Shown here: positions 55,141 to 64,000 of the stretch, one piece after another
Layout of the letters: every line of letters starts with the position of its first letter
Numbering within the stretch: position 1 is the stretch's first letter
Assembly: GCA_963691815.1 (NCBI GenBank)
Contig: OY829657.1
Location: 28,029,243-28,093,242 of the forward strand
Reading direction: 5' to 3'
DNA from: Echiichthys vipera
Lineage: Eukaryota > Chordata > Actinopteri > Perciformes > Trachinidae
DNA length: 64,000 nt
The notes under the pieces: model-generated
Database searches by the model: none
The model's input: the letters and a program-made list of their open reading frames with translations, nothing else
What the model was told of the DNA's origin: nothing
Position numbers and translations under genes: made by a program

Positions 55141-56027
55141 GAATGGTTAGATTAGAGGGTATGTAGATGTCCACTGCCATCTGTGGATCGGTATGCAAGA
55201 AGGTCGGGTGAGGGTGCGTTTAGGTGGGATGAAGAGAGGGGTTGAGGGAATGATGAGAGGGTTGATCGCCAGGAATGGAGAACAGAGTCGATCTGGGATG
55301 ACCAGAGGGTATTTAGGAAATAGATAGGATTGTTGATGAGGCTTGCGTGTAGCGATGGGTAGTAGATGGTAAATGCTGGACGTCTGAGGAAACCAAAATT
55401 GCTAAGACGAACATACTTCAAGAGTTGGGTTGACGGGGGAGAAGATGTATCCTGCACGTAGGGTCTGGATGCCGCGGATGAGGAGGTCAGCTGCCAAGGG
55501 TGACTGTTTGGGGCAATATGGGGTTCTGTGTGTAAGTCTGATTAACACGTTTATGCAGGGGTAAAAATAAAATAGAGGGGCTGGTGCTCCAGCGAGCTGT
55601 ATGGGTTAGTGAATGCAATTATTTGGATTTAGGTACGAGAGGGGGTTAGCGATGGAGTTAGTTGCCCGAAATGTGGGCGGTGCGCTTGAGTTAAGGCTGT
55701 GGATGGACATGTGGTGTTGAGCTGCCTTGTTTATGATGTCGACGGTAGTTTGGTTGTCTGGATGGATTTATGAGAATTACCACTCATGCCCCCAAAGAAT
55801 GGCAGCGACAACAATGAGGCATAGTTCGAAAGTGCAGGGGGAGGAGAGAGAAATTCCAGAGTCACACCGTCTACCGCCGGGGTAACGACCGATGCTGAGA
55901 GATGGGGCTGCGTTGGCGCAGAGCTCGATGTCCCTGGATTGAGGTACGTGGCCATCATGGGTGAAGGAAGGTGAAGTAGAAGAGGGGTTACGGGGGCAGA
56001 TGGACCCGACGTGGGCGCTTTCGCATT
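55141..56027 (-). other. unassigned sequence next to the tyrosine-recombinase fragment
   Basis: Relatively GC-rich with two proline/serine-rich minus-strand ORFs (55152-55457 and 55731-56081). It could be the other half of the element at 56440-57060, split by the L2 scrap. No domain recognised. Confidence 0.35.
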
Positions 56028-56310
56028 AATTTGATTTAATTTACAGTGCCGATTCATAAGAAAAGTTTTTTCTCTGGACACCTAAGACCGCACTCTACGA
56101 CTTAATATGTTTTAAACAGACCCAACAATTCCCTTATAAGTGGCAACCTAGTGCACACGCTGGCAACGAAAACTTTCCCCTATACGTGCAGGAACGTCGA
56201 ACAGACCCGGCTCTATGGAGGATTATCATCTGTCTTGGCCGGTTGGGCAGGAAGAAAAGGAGAAAGAAAGAGAGAAGTGACAAACAGTTGGACAGAGAGA
56301 CAAAGACAGG
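56028..56310 (-). mobile_element. L2 3'UTR, antisense
   Basis: The reverse complement matches 36440-36720: the aatttgatttaatttacagt end is the degraded gaattg tail, and cccaacaattccc, ggaacgtcgaacagacccgg and gaggattatcatctgtct follow. Confidence 0.85.
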
Positions 56311-56439
56311 TATCGGTGGAGGTAGAGAAAACTGGAATGGTTACGATTCGGAGTAACCAAGGGATGCGGTAATGATGGGGTGAGGGATGATAGGGGTCGA
56401 AGGAGCAGAAGGGGAGGGATCGGTCGTTGGAGGGGTAAC

Positions 56440-57060
56440 CGGCGCTCGAGAATTTCAATAGCATGGTCTAGTACGCCCTGCCCCGAAGCGGTCGAAGTGG
56501 CTCCTATGCGAAAGGAGTGGTCATAGTACTGCTCGGGTACAATCCTGACGTCAGGAAGAGCAGCCCCCCCATGAAGGACTGCAGCGGCAGCGTCCCCGGT
56601 GAGGTAGCGGAGGTGAGGGTGATGCGGGGCTGGAGCCGCACAGGAGGGACTTGTGGGAACAGAAAAAACATTGGGGTGATGGGGACGGGGAGGGGGGGGG
56701 CAGGGGTCCGTGAGCTAGCCGCGGAGCCGCGGTGGGTACCGGTGCGGCATCCGGAAGATCGGGACGGCTGGTCGTGGCCGAGTGGGGCCGACCATGGGCG
56801 GAGAAGAGTCGGAGATCATGGTCCAGTCACCAAACGGTTCGTGGTCTGACGGGTCAAGGATAAGCTTGTGGTCCATGATAGAGCCGGCGAGAAGATGATA
56901 CACAACGTGGGGTAGTCGGTCGGGTCTAACCGAAATGAAAGGTCCTGGAAAACTGAGACGAAAAAGAGAGTGTGGGTAAGACACGACTATATATATGGTT
57001 GCAGAGGTAGTTGACTTCAGTGAGGAAGTTAAGGGTCTGAAGTGTAAACTGAAATACAAT
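56440..57060 (-). pseudogene. probable tyrosine-recombinase retroelement fragment (DIRS/Ngaro-like)
   Basis: On the minus strand RIVPEQYYDHSFRIGATSTA (HSFR at 56508-56519) followed by SGQGVLDHAIEIL closely resembles the HxxR box of the tyrosine recombinases of DIRS/Ngaro retroelements (HSFRIGAAT..A..G). The catalytic Tyr region after it is frameshifted and not confirmed. Upstream text (HLRYLTGDAAAAVLHGG) would fit the preceding helix. A Crypton origin is an alternative. Confidence 0.5.
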
Positions 57061-57189
57061 CGGCAATTGATCTTTTAGCAGAAAACAAGTAGTCAACTCA
57101 TTCCTCTCTCAAGACAAACAAAAGCCCTAACAAAATTAGTGGCATTTTATTAAAGTCACGTGCAAGGCAATTTAATTCTATAATTTATT

Positions 57190-57700
57190 GTATTTTTAAT
57201 ATGTTCTTAAACCAACAGAGGGTACCCAATGTTTGGAAGCAGGTTGGGACGATACCTGTTTCTAAAGGAAGCAGACCCAAAGTTTTTAATGATTATCGGA
57301 TTATCGTTCTCATTTCTTGTGTTATGAAAACATTAGAAAAAATTGTGAAGTCAGAGCTTGTACACTCGAAAAAAGGCTGTCTGTTTTATGTACTAAAGTG
57401 CAACATTATTTATTTGTATTTTTCTAAAATATTATTTTATGTTTCCAAGTTTAACATGATTAAATCACCAGGGATTACATGAAATGCCTGCCCCCCCCCC
57501 CTCAGGGTGTCCTCTCACCCTTAAGTTTTATCCTGTACACAGACAAATGCCAAAGTAAATATGACAACAGGCGTATTTTGAAATTTGCAGACAACACGGT
57601 TATTGTGAGTCTGCTAAACAACAATGAGTTCAGCCATGTCTCAGTTGTTAAAGGGCTACTTCATTAATTTGCATTAAGCTTTGTATTGTTAGAAACCCAG
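57190..57700 (+). mobile_element. non-LTR RT fragment
   Basis: RVPNVWKQVGTIPVSKGSRP and VFNDYRIIVLISCVMKTLEK are RT fingers text. After an internal deletion PQGVLSPLSFILYTDKCQSK and ILKFADNTVIVSLL give the palm, with FADD changed to FADN. Confidence 0.85.
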
Positions 57701-57767
57701 TCATATTTTTAAATATTCGTGCATCATTCCCTCATTATCCCCTGAGACAGGAGAGAGCCATATCTAC

Positions 57768-57838
57768 CTCTAACACTTCCTGCTTTCAATGATACAAAAG
57801 TTGTCATTTTGCGTCATTGAATGCAGGAAGTGTTAGAG
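57768..57838. repeat. 25-bp inverted repeat (hairpin)
   Basis: Arms 57768-57792 and 57814-57838 match at 24 of 25 positions (ctctaacacttcctgc...tcaatga), with a 21-base loop. Confidence 0.9.
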
Positions 57839-57983
57839 AGATGGGTTCTGGAGAAACGATAAGCACTAGTTCATAATTTTTCAAACTCGCCTATAGGGAG
57901 TGGGACCCACTGATGCTACAGACCTATAACAGATCAGTGGGTGGAACTGCACTTGCTGAAACTAACATCCGCCATTTTACTTG

Positions 57984-58008
57984 GAAGCTAAGCTAAGCTA
58001 AGCTAAGA
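57984..58008. repeat. (AAGCT)n short tandem repeat
   Basis: Five units of aagct/taagc. Confidence 0.85.
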
Positions 58009-58052
58009 AAACAGCTGTGGAGACAGCTGGTGAAGTAACAACAATAGCGAAA

Positions 58053-58200
58053 GGTTCTCATTTTGATGTGGAAGAAAGGGATTTTGAAGATCTGATGCTC
58101 AAATCAGATGTTTATGGCTGCCCTTATGAACCGCAATATAGACGAGCAGCTGAAGCTGATTGGGGGAACAGGAGGCGTCTACTGCCAGGCAGAAGACCTG
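58053..58200 (+). other. possible P2X7-like repeat-associated ORF fragment
   Basis: FDVEERDFEDLMLKSDVYGC and PYEPQY are reminiscent of the acidic N-terminus (EEREFE... YEPEY) of the P2RX7A-like proteins scattered in fish repeats. It is short, and the frame breaks after 58200. Low confidence. Confidence 0.25.
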
Positions 58201-58375
58201 CCTGTCACTGACGAGGACAAGGTGCATTATGGGAATTGTTGTTTTCAATCCACAAGTGCCATAAAGTCCCTTATTGCCCTTTCTCGGTCAAGAAGGCACC
58301 CAATTAAAAATGTGTGTTTCATTTTGACTACAGTATATAATAAAACCCTTTCAATGCAGATTAATGTTACAGGCA

Positions 58376-58860
58376 GCACAACAATCACCACAGTGTCTCC
58401 AGACTCCTTCACGCCTCTCACATGTGCTCAGTGTGAACCTGCCCTCATCTGTGAAGAGAACGGCGCACCAGTGGTGGACCTGCCAATTCTGGAGTTCTCT
58501 TCTGCTGGACCGTAAGCACAGGTCCCACTCCCATGATCAAGTCCAGTTACTTTTGACTGAAATTGCTTTGGGGAAATGATGACCTGGACAAATGAGAACA
58601 TTCATAGGCTTTCTGAAACATGCACACCAGTAGCCTGCTGAAGGTCATGTTGTAGGGCTCTGGCGGTGCTCTTCCTGTTTCTCCTTGCACAAAGGAGCAG
58701 ATAGTGGTCCTGCTGCTGGGTTGATGCCCTTCTACATCCCTGTCCAGCTCTACTTGTGTACCAGAGGCTCTCTTGGTCTCTCCTCCACTTTCCAAACAAA
58801 CTTGCATCCTCTCTTGCAGTTATGTCACTTCCTCCTACTGCGTCACTTCCTGCCATGACC
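58376..58860 (-). mobile_element. Tc1-like transposase fragments
   Basis: On the minus strand the part 58600-58830 reads TQQQDHYLLLCARRNRKSTA and RALQHDLQQATGVHVS (HTH region). The part 58376-58512 corresponds to the first catalytic region of the same family. A short unrelated phrase (58515-58590) lies between, part of which also occurs at 13990-14035. Confidence 0.75.
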
Positions 58861-59560
58861 CTAGAGCTCCTTCATCATTAAACAAAAACAGACCAGGGGC
58901 CAGACTAGAAACATACTGGGACTGAAATTCAGCCTAGGACTTTGATATACGATGACGATGGATCTGATGATGCATCTGGTCTGAATGTGTGAAATGTTTC
59001 ACCATGTCCACACTGCACATTCTCTCTTTATAAACACCACTTTATGTGTGGGAAAAGGCATCCACATACATGTTTTTTGTGCTAAAACATAATTTATACA
59101 TCTGGCCCCAGCAGTCTCATTGAGGGTGCTGACATGTCCTCTCATCTCCTCATTCAGCTGCACTTCTACAGCCTTTGTGAACAAGCCAGATTTGGATTTC
59201 ATTGGGAGAGTACATGGAGCCTTGACTCGCTCGCTCTCTACTCCACTTCTGTCGTCTGTTTCACAAAAGTTGGCACAGCCACAAGAGCCCTGCAGCCCAT
59301 CTCCTCTTCACTCCCTATTTCCCCACTAATGAATGGGCATGTGCCATTACAACAAGCAGGCCAACTTGAGAGGAAGAGAAGCAGTTTGCTTCCTCCTCTC
59401 CAGTAACGAGTACCAGCAGCTTCTTGGCTTTTATCAAAGGAGAATGCCTTCAGCAGTGCGGTGCTGTGATATGTTCATCTTTGTCAGAATGAAAGGTCAG
59501 AATGACCTCGACATATAAGTTATTCTGATGGAAATGTACAGTATTTTTGGAAATGTACGG
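58861..59560. other. no gene recognised
   Basis: Near its ends the segment 58896-59109 has ggggccaga / tctggcccc, possibly short inverted repeats of a MITE. ORFs at 59120-59518 have no motif. Confidence 0.35.
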
Positions 59561-60060
59561 TCTCCAGAAAAAGTTTCCGAATAATTTTGAGCACTTTTGA
59601 CATTTTTCAAGTGAAAATCTGGCAAAGAACAGAGAAAAACCTTGAAGCATAACTCAAGACAGCAAGTTAGAGTAACCCTGCGTATTGACCACAGGTCACG
59701 TCAATATTGTGCTCGACAGCTTTTATGTGATACTGAAGTGAATATACTTTGGAGCAGAGGAAACCGTAGCTTTAGTGGGTTTCTTAGCAATGAGTTTGTT
59801 GACAAGGATTCTCTATGGGGTTTAGAACTGGACTCTGAGCTGGCCATTTCATTGTTTCAATATTCTTAGCTTCAAGGAACTGCTTCACCTGTTTTAAAGT
59901 GTGACAGGGGAAATTGTCTTGTATGAAAATCTCAGCTGATTGGGAGACTATTGCAGTGAAGGTATTGCATGTTGCTAAAAGAGGGTCACATAAACATTTG
60001 CATTCACCCTGCCATGTAGCTGAGTGAAAACATTGAGTAAATACACTAGAGATAAAAATT
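59560..60060 (-). mobile_element. Tc1/mariner transposase C-terminal fragment
   Basis: On the minus strand IQDNFPCHTLKQVKQFLEAK, then NIETMKWPAQSPVLNPIENP: the second catalytic Asp and the Glu (PIEN) are present, while the family Asp in SPDLNPIE reads Val. The family differs from the Tc1 copies at 24434 and 61025. Confidence 0.88.
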
Positions 60061-60229
60061 AGAGCACAAGTTATTAATACCTGATTTAATCTGAAATACT
60101 GTTATTTTTTATTGTTCATAATTTAATAGAATATCAGCTGTGGCTATACCACTGCTGTTCTAGCATGTTTTTTTTTAGTTAAGTAACCAATGCACTTAAG
60201 CAAAAACCTTTCAGATCCCTCCCAGTTAT

Positions 60230-60890
60230 TGGTGTTAATCTGGCACCTGGTGACAATAATTTCCATCTTATTTCTAATCTGCCCTTCATTTCCAAAATCC
60301 TCGAGAAAATAGTCACTACTCAATTACACTCTCGCTTATCACTTAACAACCTGTATGAACCGTTCCAGTCTGGTTGCCGTCCCCTCCACAGTACCAAAAC
60401 CACACAAAAATCACCAATGACCTCCTCATGGCAGCTGATTCTGGTCTACTCACTATCCTCATCCTCCTCGACCTGAGTGCGGCCTTTGATACCATCAGCC
60501 ACCCCACCCTCCTCAATAGATTACGTTCCATCAGCCCACACTCCACTAAACTGGTTCAGATGCTACCTCTCAGGTAGATAGTGTTGATTGGTTCCAAATC
60601 AACACTATCCAAAACCGACAGTTTCTGAATAGCCACTGACAACTCCACTGTCTCCCCCTCCCCACAGGTCAAGAGTCTGAGTCTAATACTCAACAGTACT
60701 CTGTCTTTTCACTCTCATATCAATAACATTACCCAGACTGCTTATTTCCATCTACGCAACATCAACCTTCAGTTCTGTGGAACTGCCTACCACCGGAACT
60801 CAGGAACACTACCTCACTCCCTGACTTCAAATCCAAACTGAAAACCCATCTGTTCAAAACTGCCTTTTCCCTTTGATCTTATTAGGGCTC
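60230..60890 (+). mobile_element. L2-type LINE RT fragments
   Basis: HLISNLPFISKILEKIVTTQ, then LLTILILLDLSAAFDTISHP, then, after a deletion, LILNSTLSFHSHINNITQTA and the ORF end (PSLTSNPN...). Dead copy of the 4140-4990 family. Confidence 0.88.
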
Positions 60891-61024
60891 TAGAAAACAG
60901 CCCGTTGTTGTTATTTTAACCTGATTTGATCATTTTGTTTATTCCCCATTTTTTTTATTGTTTGTGTTGCACTGTTTTAAACAAATGTATGGTGTCCTTA
61001 AATGTATTATTATTTATTAATTTA

Positions 61025-61845
61025 CTTCATTGTTGGACACACCCTTTTTATCTGGCAGCTCTCCTGGTTACATTGCAAGACGACAAGCTGCTCTAAGGTG
61101 ACTGAAACCCTGAGACAGCAGGTTGTCCAGATGAAGGCCAAAGGGATGACCCTCTTAGCCATCGGAGAGAGGTTGGGCGTTCACAGTCTGTGATTTCAAG
61201 AAGATTGAAACTTTACAAGGACACAGATTCATTTAAGTCCCTCAAAAAGGCTGGTCATCCATGTAAAACAGGGGTGTCAAACTGATCCAGTAAAGGCCGT
61301 TGGCTGCAGGTTTTCATTCCAACCAAGCAAGTACACACCTGACTCGACTTACTCAATCACCTGAACTGTCTTCACACAGTTTATATGTTGGACCAGGTGT
61401 ATTTTTGATTGGTTGGAATGAAAACCTGCAGCCACACGGCCCTTTACTGGATCAGTTTGACACCCTTGATGTAAAACAAGTGCATGAGAGGACAGGATTA
61501 TGAGAAGACTCTCGATGGGGAATCAGTTCAACACTGTAGCTGGAGTTGGTCTCCAGCTCAGTGCTGAAAAGGGCAAGGATCTGTCTCTGCACACAGTGTT
61601 TCATTGTGTAAGACTTTTTGGACTGAAAGCCCACTCTGCAGTGACCAAACCTCTCATCAGCAGAAAGAATAAAAAGGCTAGACTTGTACTTTGCTGAGGT
61701 GTATGTTGTCTGGACAGAGGAGAACTGGTCCAGAGTGACTTCAGTGATGAGAGGACGTTCAATTTATTTGGGTCTGATTGAAACATTATGTTGGGCGTAG
61801 GACTGGGGAAAGATTGAACCCAAAGTTTGTAAAGAAGACTGTAGC
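61025..61845 (+). mobile_element. Tc1-like transposase pseudogene, split by a MITE
   Basis: HTH part TLRQQVVQMKAKGMTLLAIG, then SRRLKLYKDTDSF-like text, REDRIMRRLSMGNQFNTVAG, AVTKPLISRKNKKARL and FSDERTFNLFGSD (first catalytic region). The end of the transposase is replaced by unrelated sequence at about 61840. The MITE at 61269-61468 sits in the DNA-binding domain. Confidence 0.88.
61269..61468. mobile_element. 200-bp hAT-like MITE with perfect 8-bp TSD
   Basis: Ends caggggtgtcaaactgatcc and ggatcagtttgacacccttg are inverted repeats of ~30 bp; the interior is also largely palindromic (gcaggttttcattccaacca / tggttggaatgaaaacctgc type). It is flanked by atgtaaaa at 61261-61268 and 61469-61476. 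Confidence 0.95.
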
Positions 61846-62109
61846 AGGAGTTGGGCCTCTTTAGTCAGACCTCCAATCCTCCAGGCATCAGACGAGGCCC
61901 TCAGTCGCTCACATAAGACACAATAAAGACACATAAAACACATAGGGAGGACAAAAGAAACAGGGATAAATAGGGAGACTAAAATTTGTCGGGTTAAAAA
62001 GGAATGCCCAGTATCTGAAATTCCTAATTAAAACTTCAAACAGTCTTTTAAAACAACAAGTAAAGGGTACTTAGCTGGGAGAGGGGTGCGTCGCGACGTA
62101 CACCCTACA
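61840..62109. repeat. possible solo LTR or other insertion
   Basis: TGTAGCAGG...CACCCTACA ends look LTR-like, and the left end interrupts the Tc1 transposase text. No target duplication was found, so this is tentative. Confidence 0.25.
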
Positions 62110-62689
62110 TTCATACATACATACCCCCCTACATTCCCACTGTGCTTCCCTTCAGCTCTGGCCGGTGGAAACCTTCTTCGCCTTTGTTGTAATCCACGCT
62201 CCCCGGGTCCCCCAATATGGCCCTCGATCTGTGCGTTCCCAAATCTGGTTCTTGATCCATGAGTTCCTTAGTCAAGGCCTCAGTTCATGAGTCCCCTGGG
62301 AGATAACGTCCTGTTGTTTTGCCAGCTAGGGTCGCTATACCAATCAGAGGCTGTGCTGCAGGTGTGAATACTCTCTTTCGGTGGAGGTCTCCTGGCTGTC
62401 TGGCTCTTCAAATATTCTGCCTCGTGTTTACCGCGCTTCCTCCGTCCTTTCTGCCCTCTCTGTCGCCCGCTTGCCGTTTTCCTGAATCCAAAAGGGTCTT
62501 GAACATGTTTTTTTTTTTGTCACAGCCCGTGGTTGTTTCGCTGATAAGTGTGTCTGTGTGCAGTTCAGCCTCAGCTTAGTAAACAGGAAACAGTGCATGC
62601 GGTTCCACAAATAAATCAAATCACAGCAAACAGTAAAACTCAACATGCAATAATCAATAAAATCACCTCAAAGCAAACTATGCACACTG
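62110..62689. other. no feature recognised
   Basis: Moderately GC-rich sequence with ORFs lacking motifs. It may be the interior of the insertion that replaced the Tc1 3' half. Confidence 0.35.
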
Positions 62690-62943
62690 CCTGTAGTCAT
62701 TAAATTATACAATGCATCCCTTTGAGAGCCTGTCACCTCCTCTCTGTGATTTAAACTCAACTATAGACAATCTGTTCAATTGCACATTAGTCTGGTATTT
62801 TTTTGATCTTGTATATATTTCCTAAAAGTTTTTTCTAATATATGTTTTCTTCTGTATAATATTTGTCGTTTGTATATCTGGAGTTTCGTAGCAAAAATAA
62901 TTTCCCCCTGGGATTATTAAAGTATTTCTGATTCTGATTATAA
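62690..62943 (+). mobile_element. LINE 3' tail
   Basis: It ends tttccccctgggattattaaagtatttctgattctgatt, the 3' end of a common fish LINE class. Confidence 0.75.
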
Positions 62944-63149
62944 AAAACTGACCCTGTCACATCTGCAACATTTTTCTCGAAATATTACCCCCCTCCCCAG
63001 GGTCTGTAATTTTCATACTTGGCCTTATACGCCATCGTACATTCATCAATTGATCAGACTGAAAAGTATTTTACTTCTTCAACCTCGACAAAGGCAGCGC
63101 AGATAGCTACACTTTTTCCTTATTACCTTTCACAATAATAGCTCTAGAC

Positions 63150-63313
63150 CAGGGGTCCCTGCTCTAAAACACCGGAGTCTAACGATTATTAAACCTGTGA
63201 CAAGCGTCAGCTGCTTGATAACGGGCAGGGATTTAGATCAGGAGTGTTGGAGCAGAGAGAAACCTAAAACATGCAGGACAGTGCCCCTCCAGGGGCAGGA
63301 TTGGACACCCCTG
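63150..63313. mobile_element. hAT-like MITE
   Basis: Ends caggggtccctg and ggacacccctg, flanked by gctctaga / gctccaga (7 of 8 identical, one extra C at the left). Length about 164 bp. Confidence 0.7.
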
Positions 63314-63759
63314 GCTCCAGACACACACTACGTAGTTAACTGTTCACCAGAGGGAACTCAAATTCACTCAGAGCATTTCACTCCAAGGAATCTCAAAAAA
63401 ACATTTAACTGTAGTTCAGTGTTAGCGTTTCCTGCTTCGGTCTACTGACTGTGTTCAGAAATCACAGGAGAATACATTATTGCTGTACTTTGTCTCCTGG
63501 TCAGAATCTCTGGAGCTAACTTCCATTACTCCATTCAGCAGCAGAAACAATATACGGAACTGTGGCTGCTGTACATTCACTTGGTATCTTCACACATATC
63601 TTGATAAACTTTGTTTCTCCTCTGCTCAGATCACTCTCTCTTGTCTGCTTACAACACTTCTGCTATCACTCTCTCCTCTCTCTTCAGCAACGTCCTGAAG
63701 GACCTCTGCCCTGAATGTTCAAACCTTTTATTTATTTATTTAACAGTAGCAGACTCACA

Positions 63760-64000
63760 TCACTGCTGGTGTCAATAGTTTTGGGGCAAAATCAAGCCCC
63801 CACCACAGCGACTTCCTGGTTGATCCAATCAGGAAGTGCCAAAAACAGTTCAGTTCTCCAAGTGTCCACTAGGGGCAGGTTTCATAATAGATCAGTTTCT
63901 CATTGACCCCCATGTTAAATAGGCCATTTTCACAGCATCATTAAACCTATTTAAGGCCTGGTACAAAAAAAAACAGTCTAGTCTGTTTAGGTCATATCTT
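63760..64000. repeat. dispersed repeat, inverted copy of 32560-32770
   Basis: In reverse complement it shares gtaccaggccttaaataggt, acatgggggtcaatgagaaa and tgcccctagtgg with 32590-32720. It runs off the window. Confidence 0.8.

Noticed and set aside
59120..59518. Overlapping short ORFs
   Set aside because: No motif, splice pattern or repeat similarity; chance openness.

Overview
This window is vertebrate nuclear DNA, almost certainly from a teleost fish. It has intron-split genes with GT/AG junctions, long (CA)n and (TATC)n microsatellites, and the usual fish mixture of L2, Rex/CR1-type and L1/Tx1-type LINEs, Tc1/mariner, hAT and PIF/Harbinger transposons, chromodomain Ty3/Gypsy elements and a tRNA-like SINE. 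No rRNA gene, true tRNA gene, CRISPR array or bacterial operon was seen.

Only two host genes are clearly present, both on the + strand. At the left edge is the terminal exon of galactosylceramidase (galc, 508-654). About 2 kb downstream lies a complete 18-exon adenylate kinase 7 gene (ak7, 2682-27713). All its exon junctions keep phase, and together they encode about 702 aa: an N-terminal NAD(P)-binding/epimerase-like half, an adenylate kinase domain and a C-terminal Dpy-30 motif. AK7 is a ciliary/flagellar protein. In this copy the P-loop lysine of the kinase domain reads as serine. An unassigned exon-like ORF (1703-1889) lies between the two genes.

ak7 intron 4 (5476-18530) is half of the gene and is a layered transposon deposit. 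It contains a LINE tail, a 36-bp minisatellite (6591-7245), an unclassified element with ~84-bp terminal inverted repeats (7246-7858), and a minus-strand Rex/CR1-type LINE. That LINE was split first by a PIF/Harbinger element (8910-10540, TSD agt) and again by a young, gag-only LTR retroelement (12554-17893, 4-bp TSD aggg). Intron 10 carries a tRNA-like SINE and intron 15 a complete but dead Tc1-like element (24434-25873).

From 27.7 kb to the end there is no recognisable host gene, with the possible exception of a minus-strand exon-like ORF at 38249-38584. The region holds LINE fragments (28.8-36.7, 40.5-47.5, 57.2-57.7, 60.2-60.9 kb); a second Harbinger copy in the opposite orientation (34512-35981, TSD act); and a decayed chromovirus (49364-54545) that itself contains a LINE tail (TSD taagtca) and a solo LTR (TSD gtgtc). 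It also holds a probable tyrosine-recombinase element (around 56.5 kb), several Tc1/mariner remnants and a perfect example of a hAT-like MITE inside a Tc1 copy (61269-61468, TSD atgtaaaa). Target-site duplications and interruptions give a relative order of insertion for many of these.
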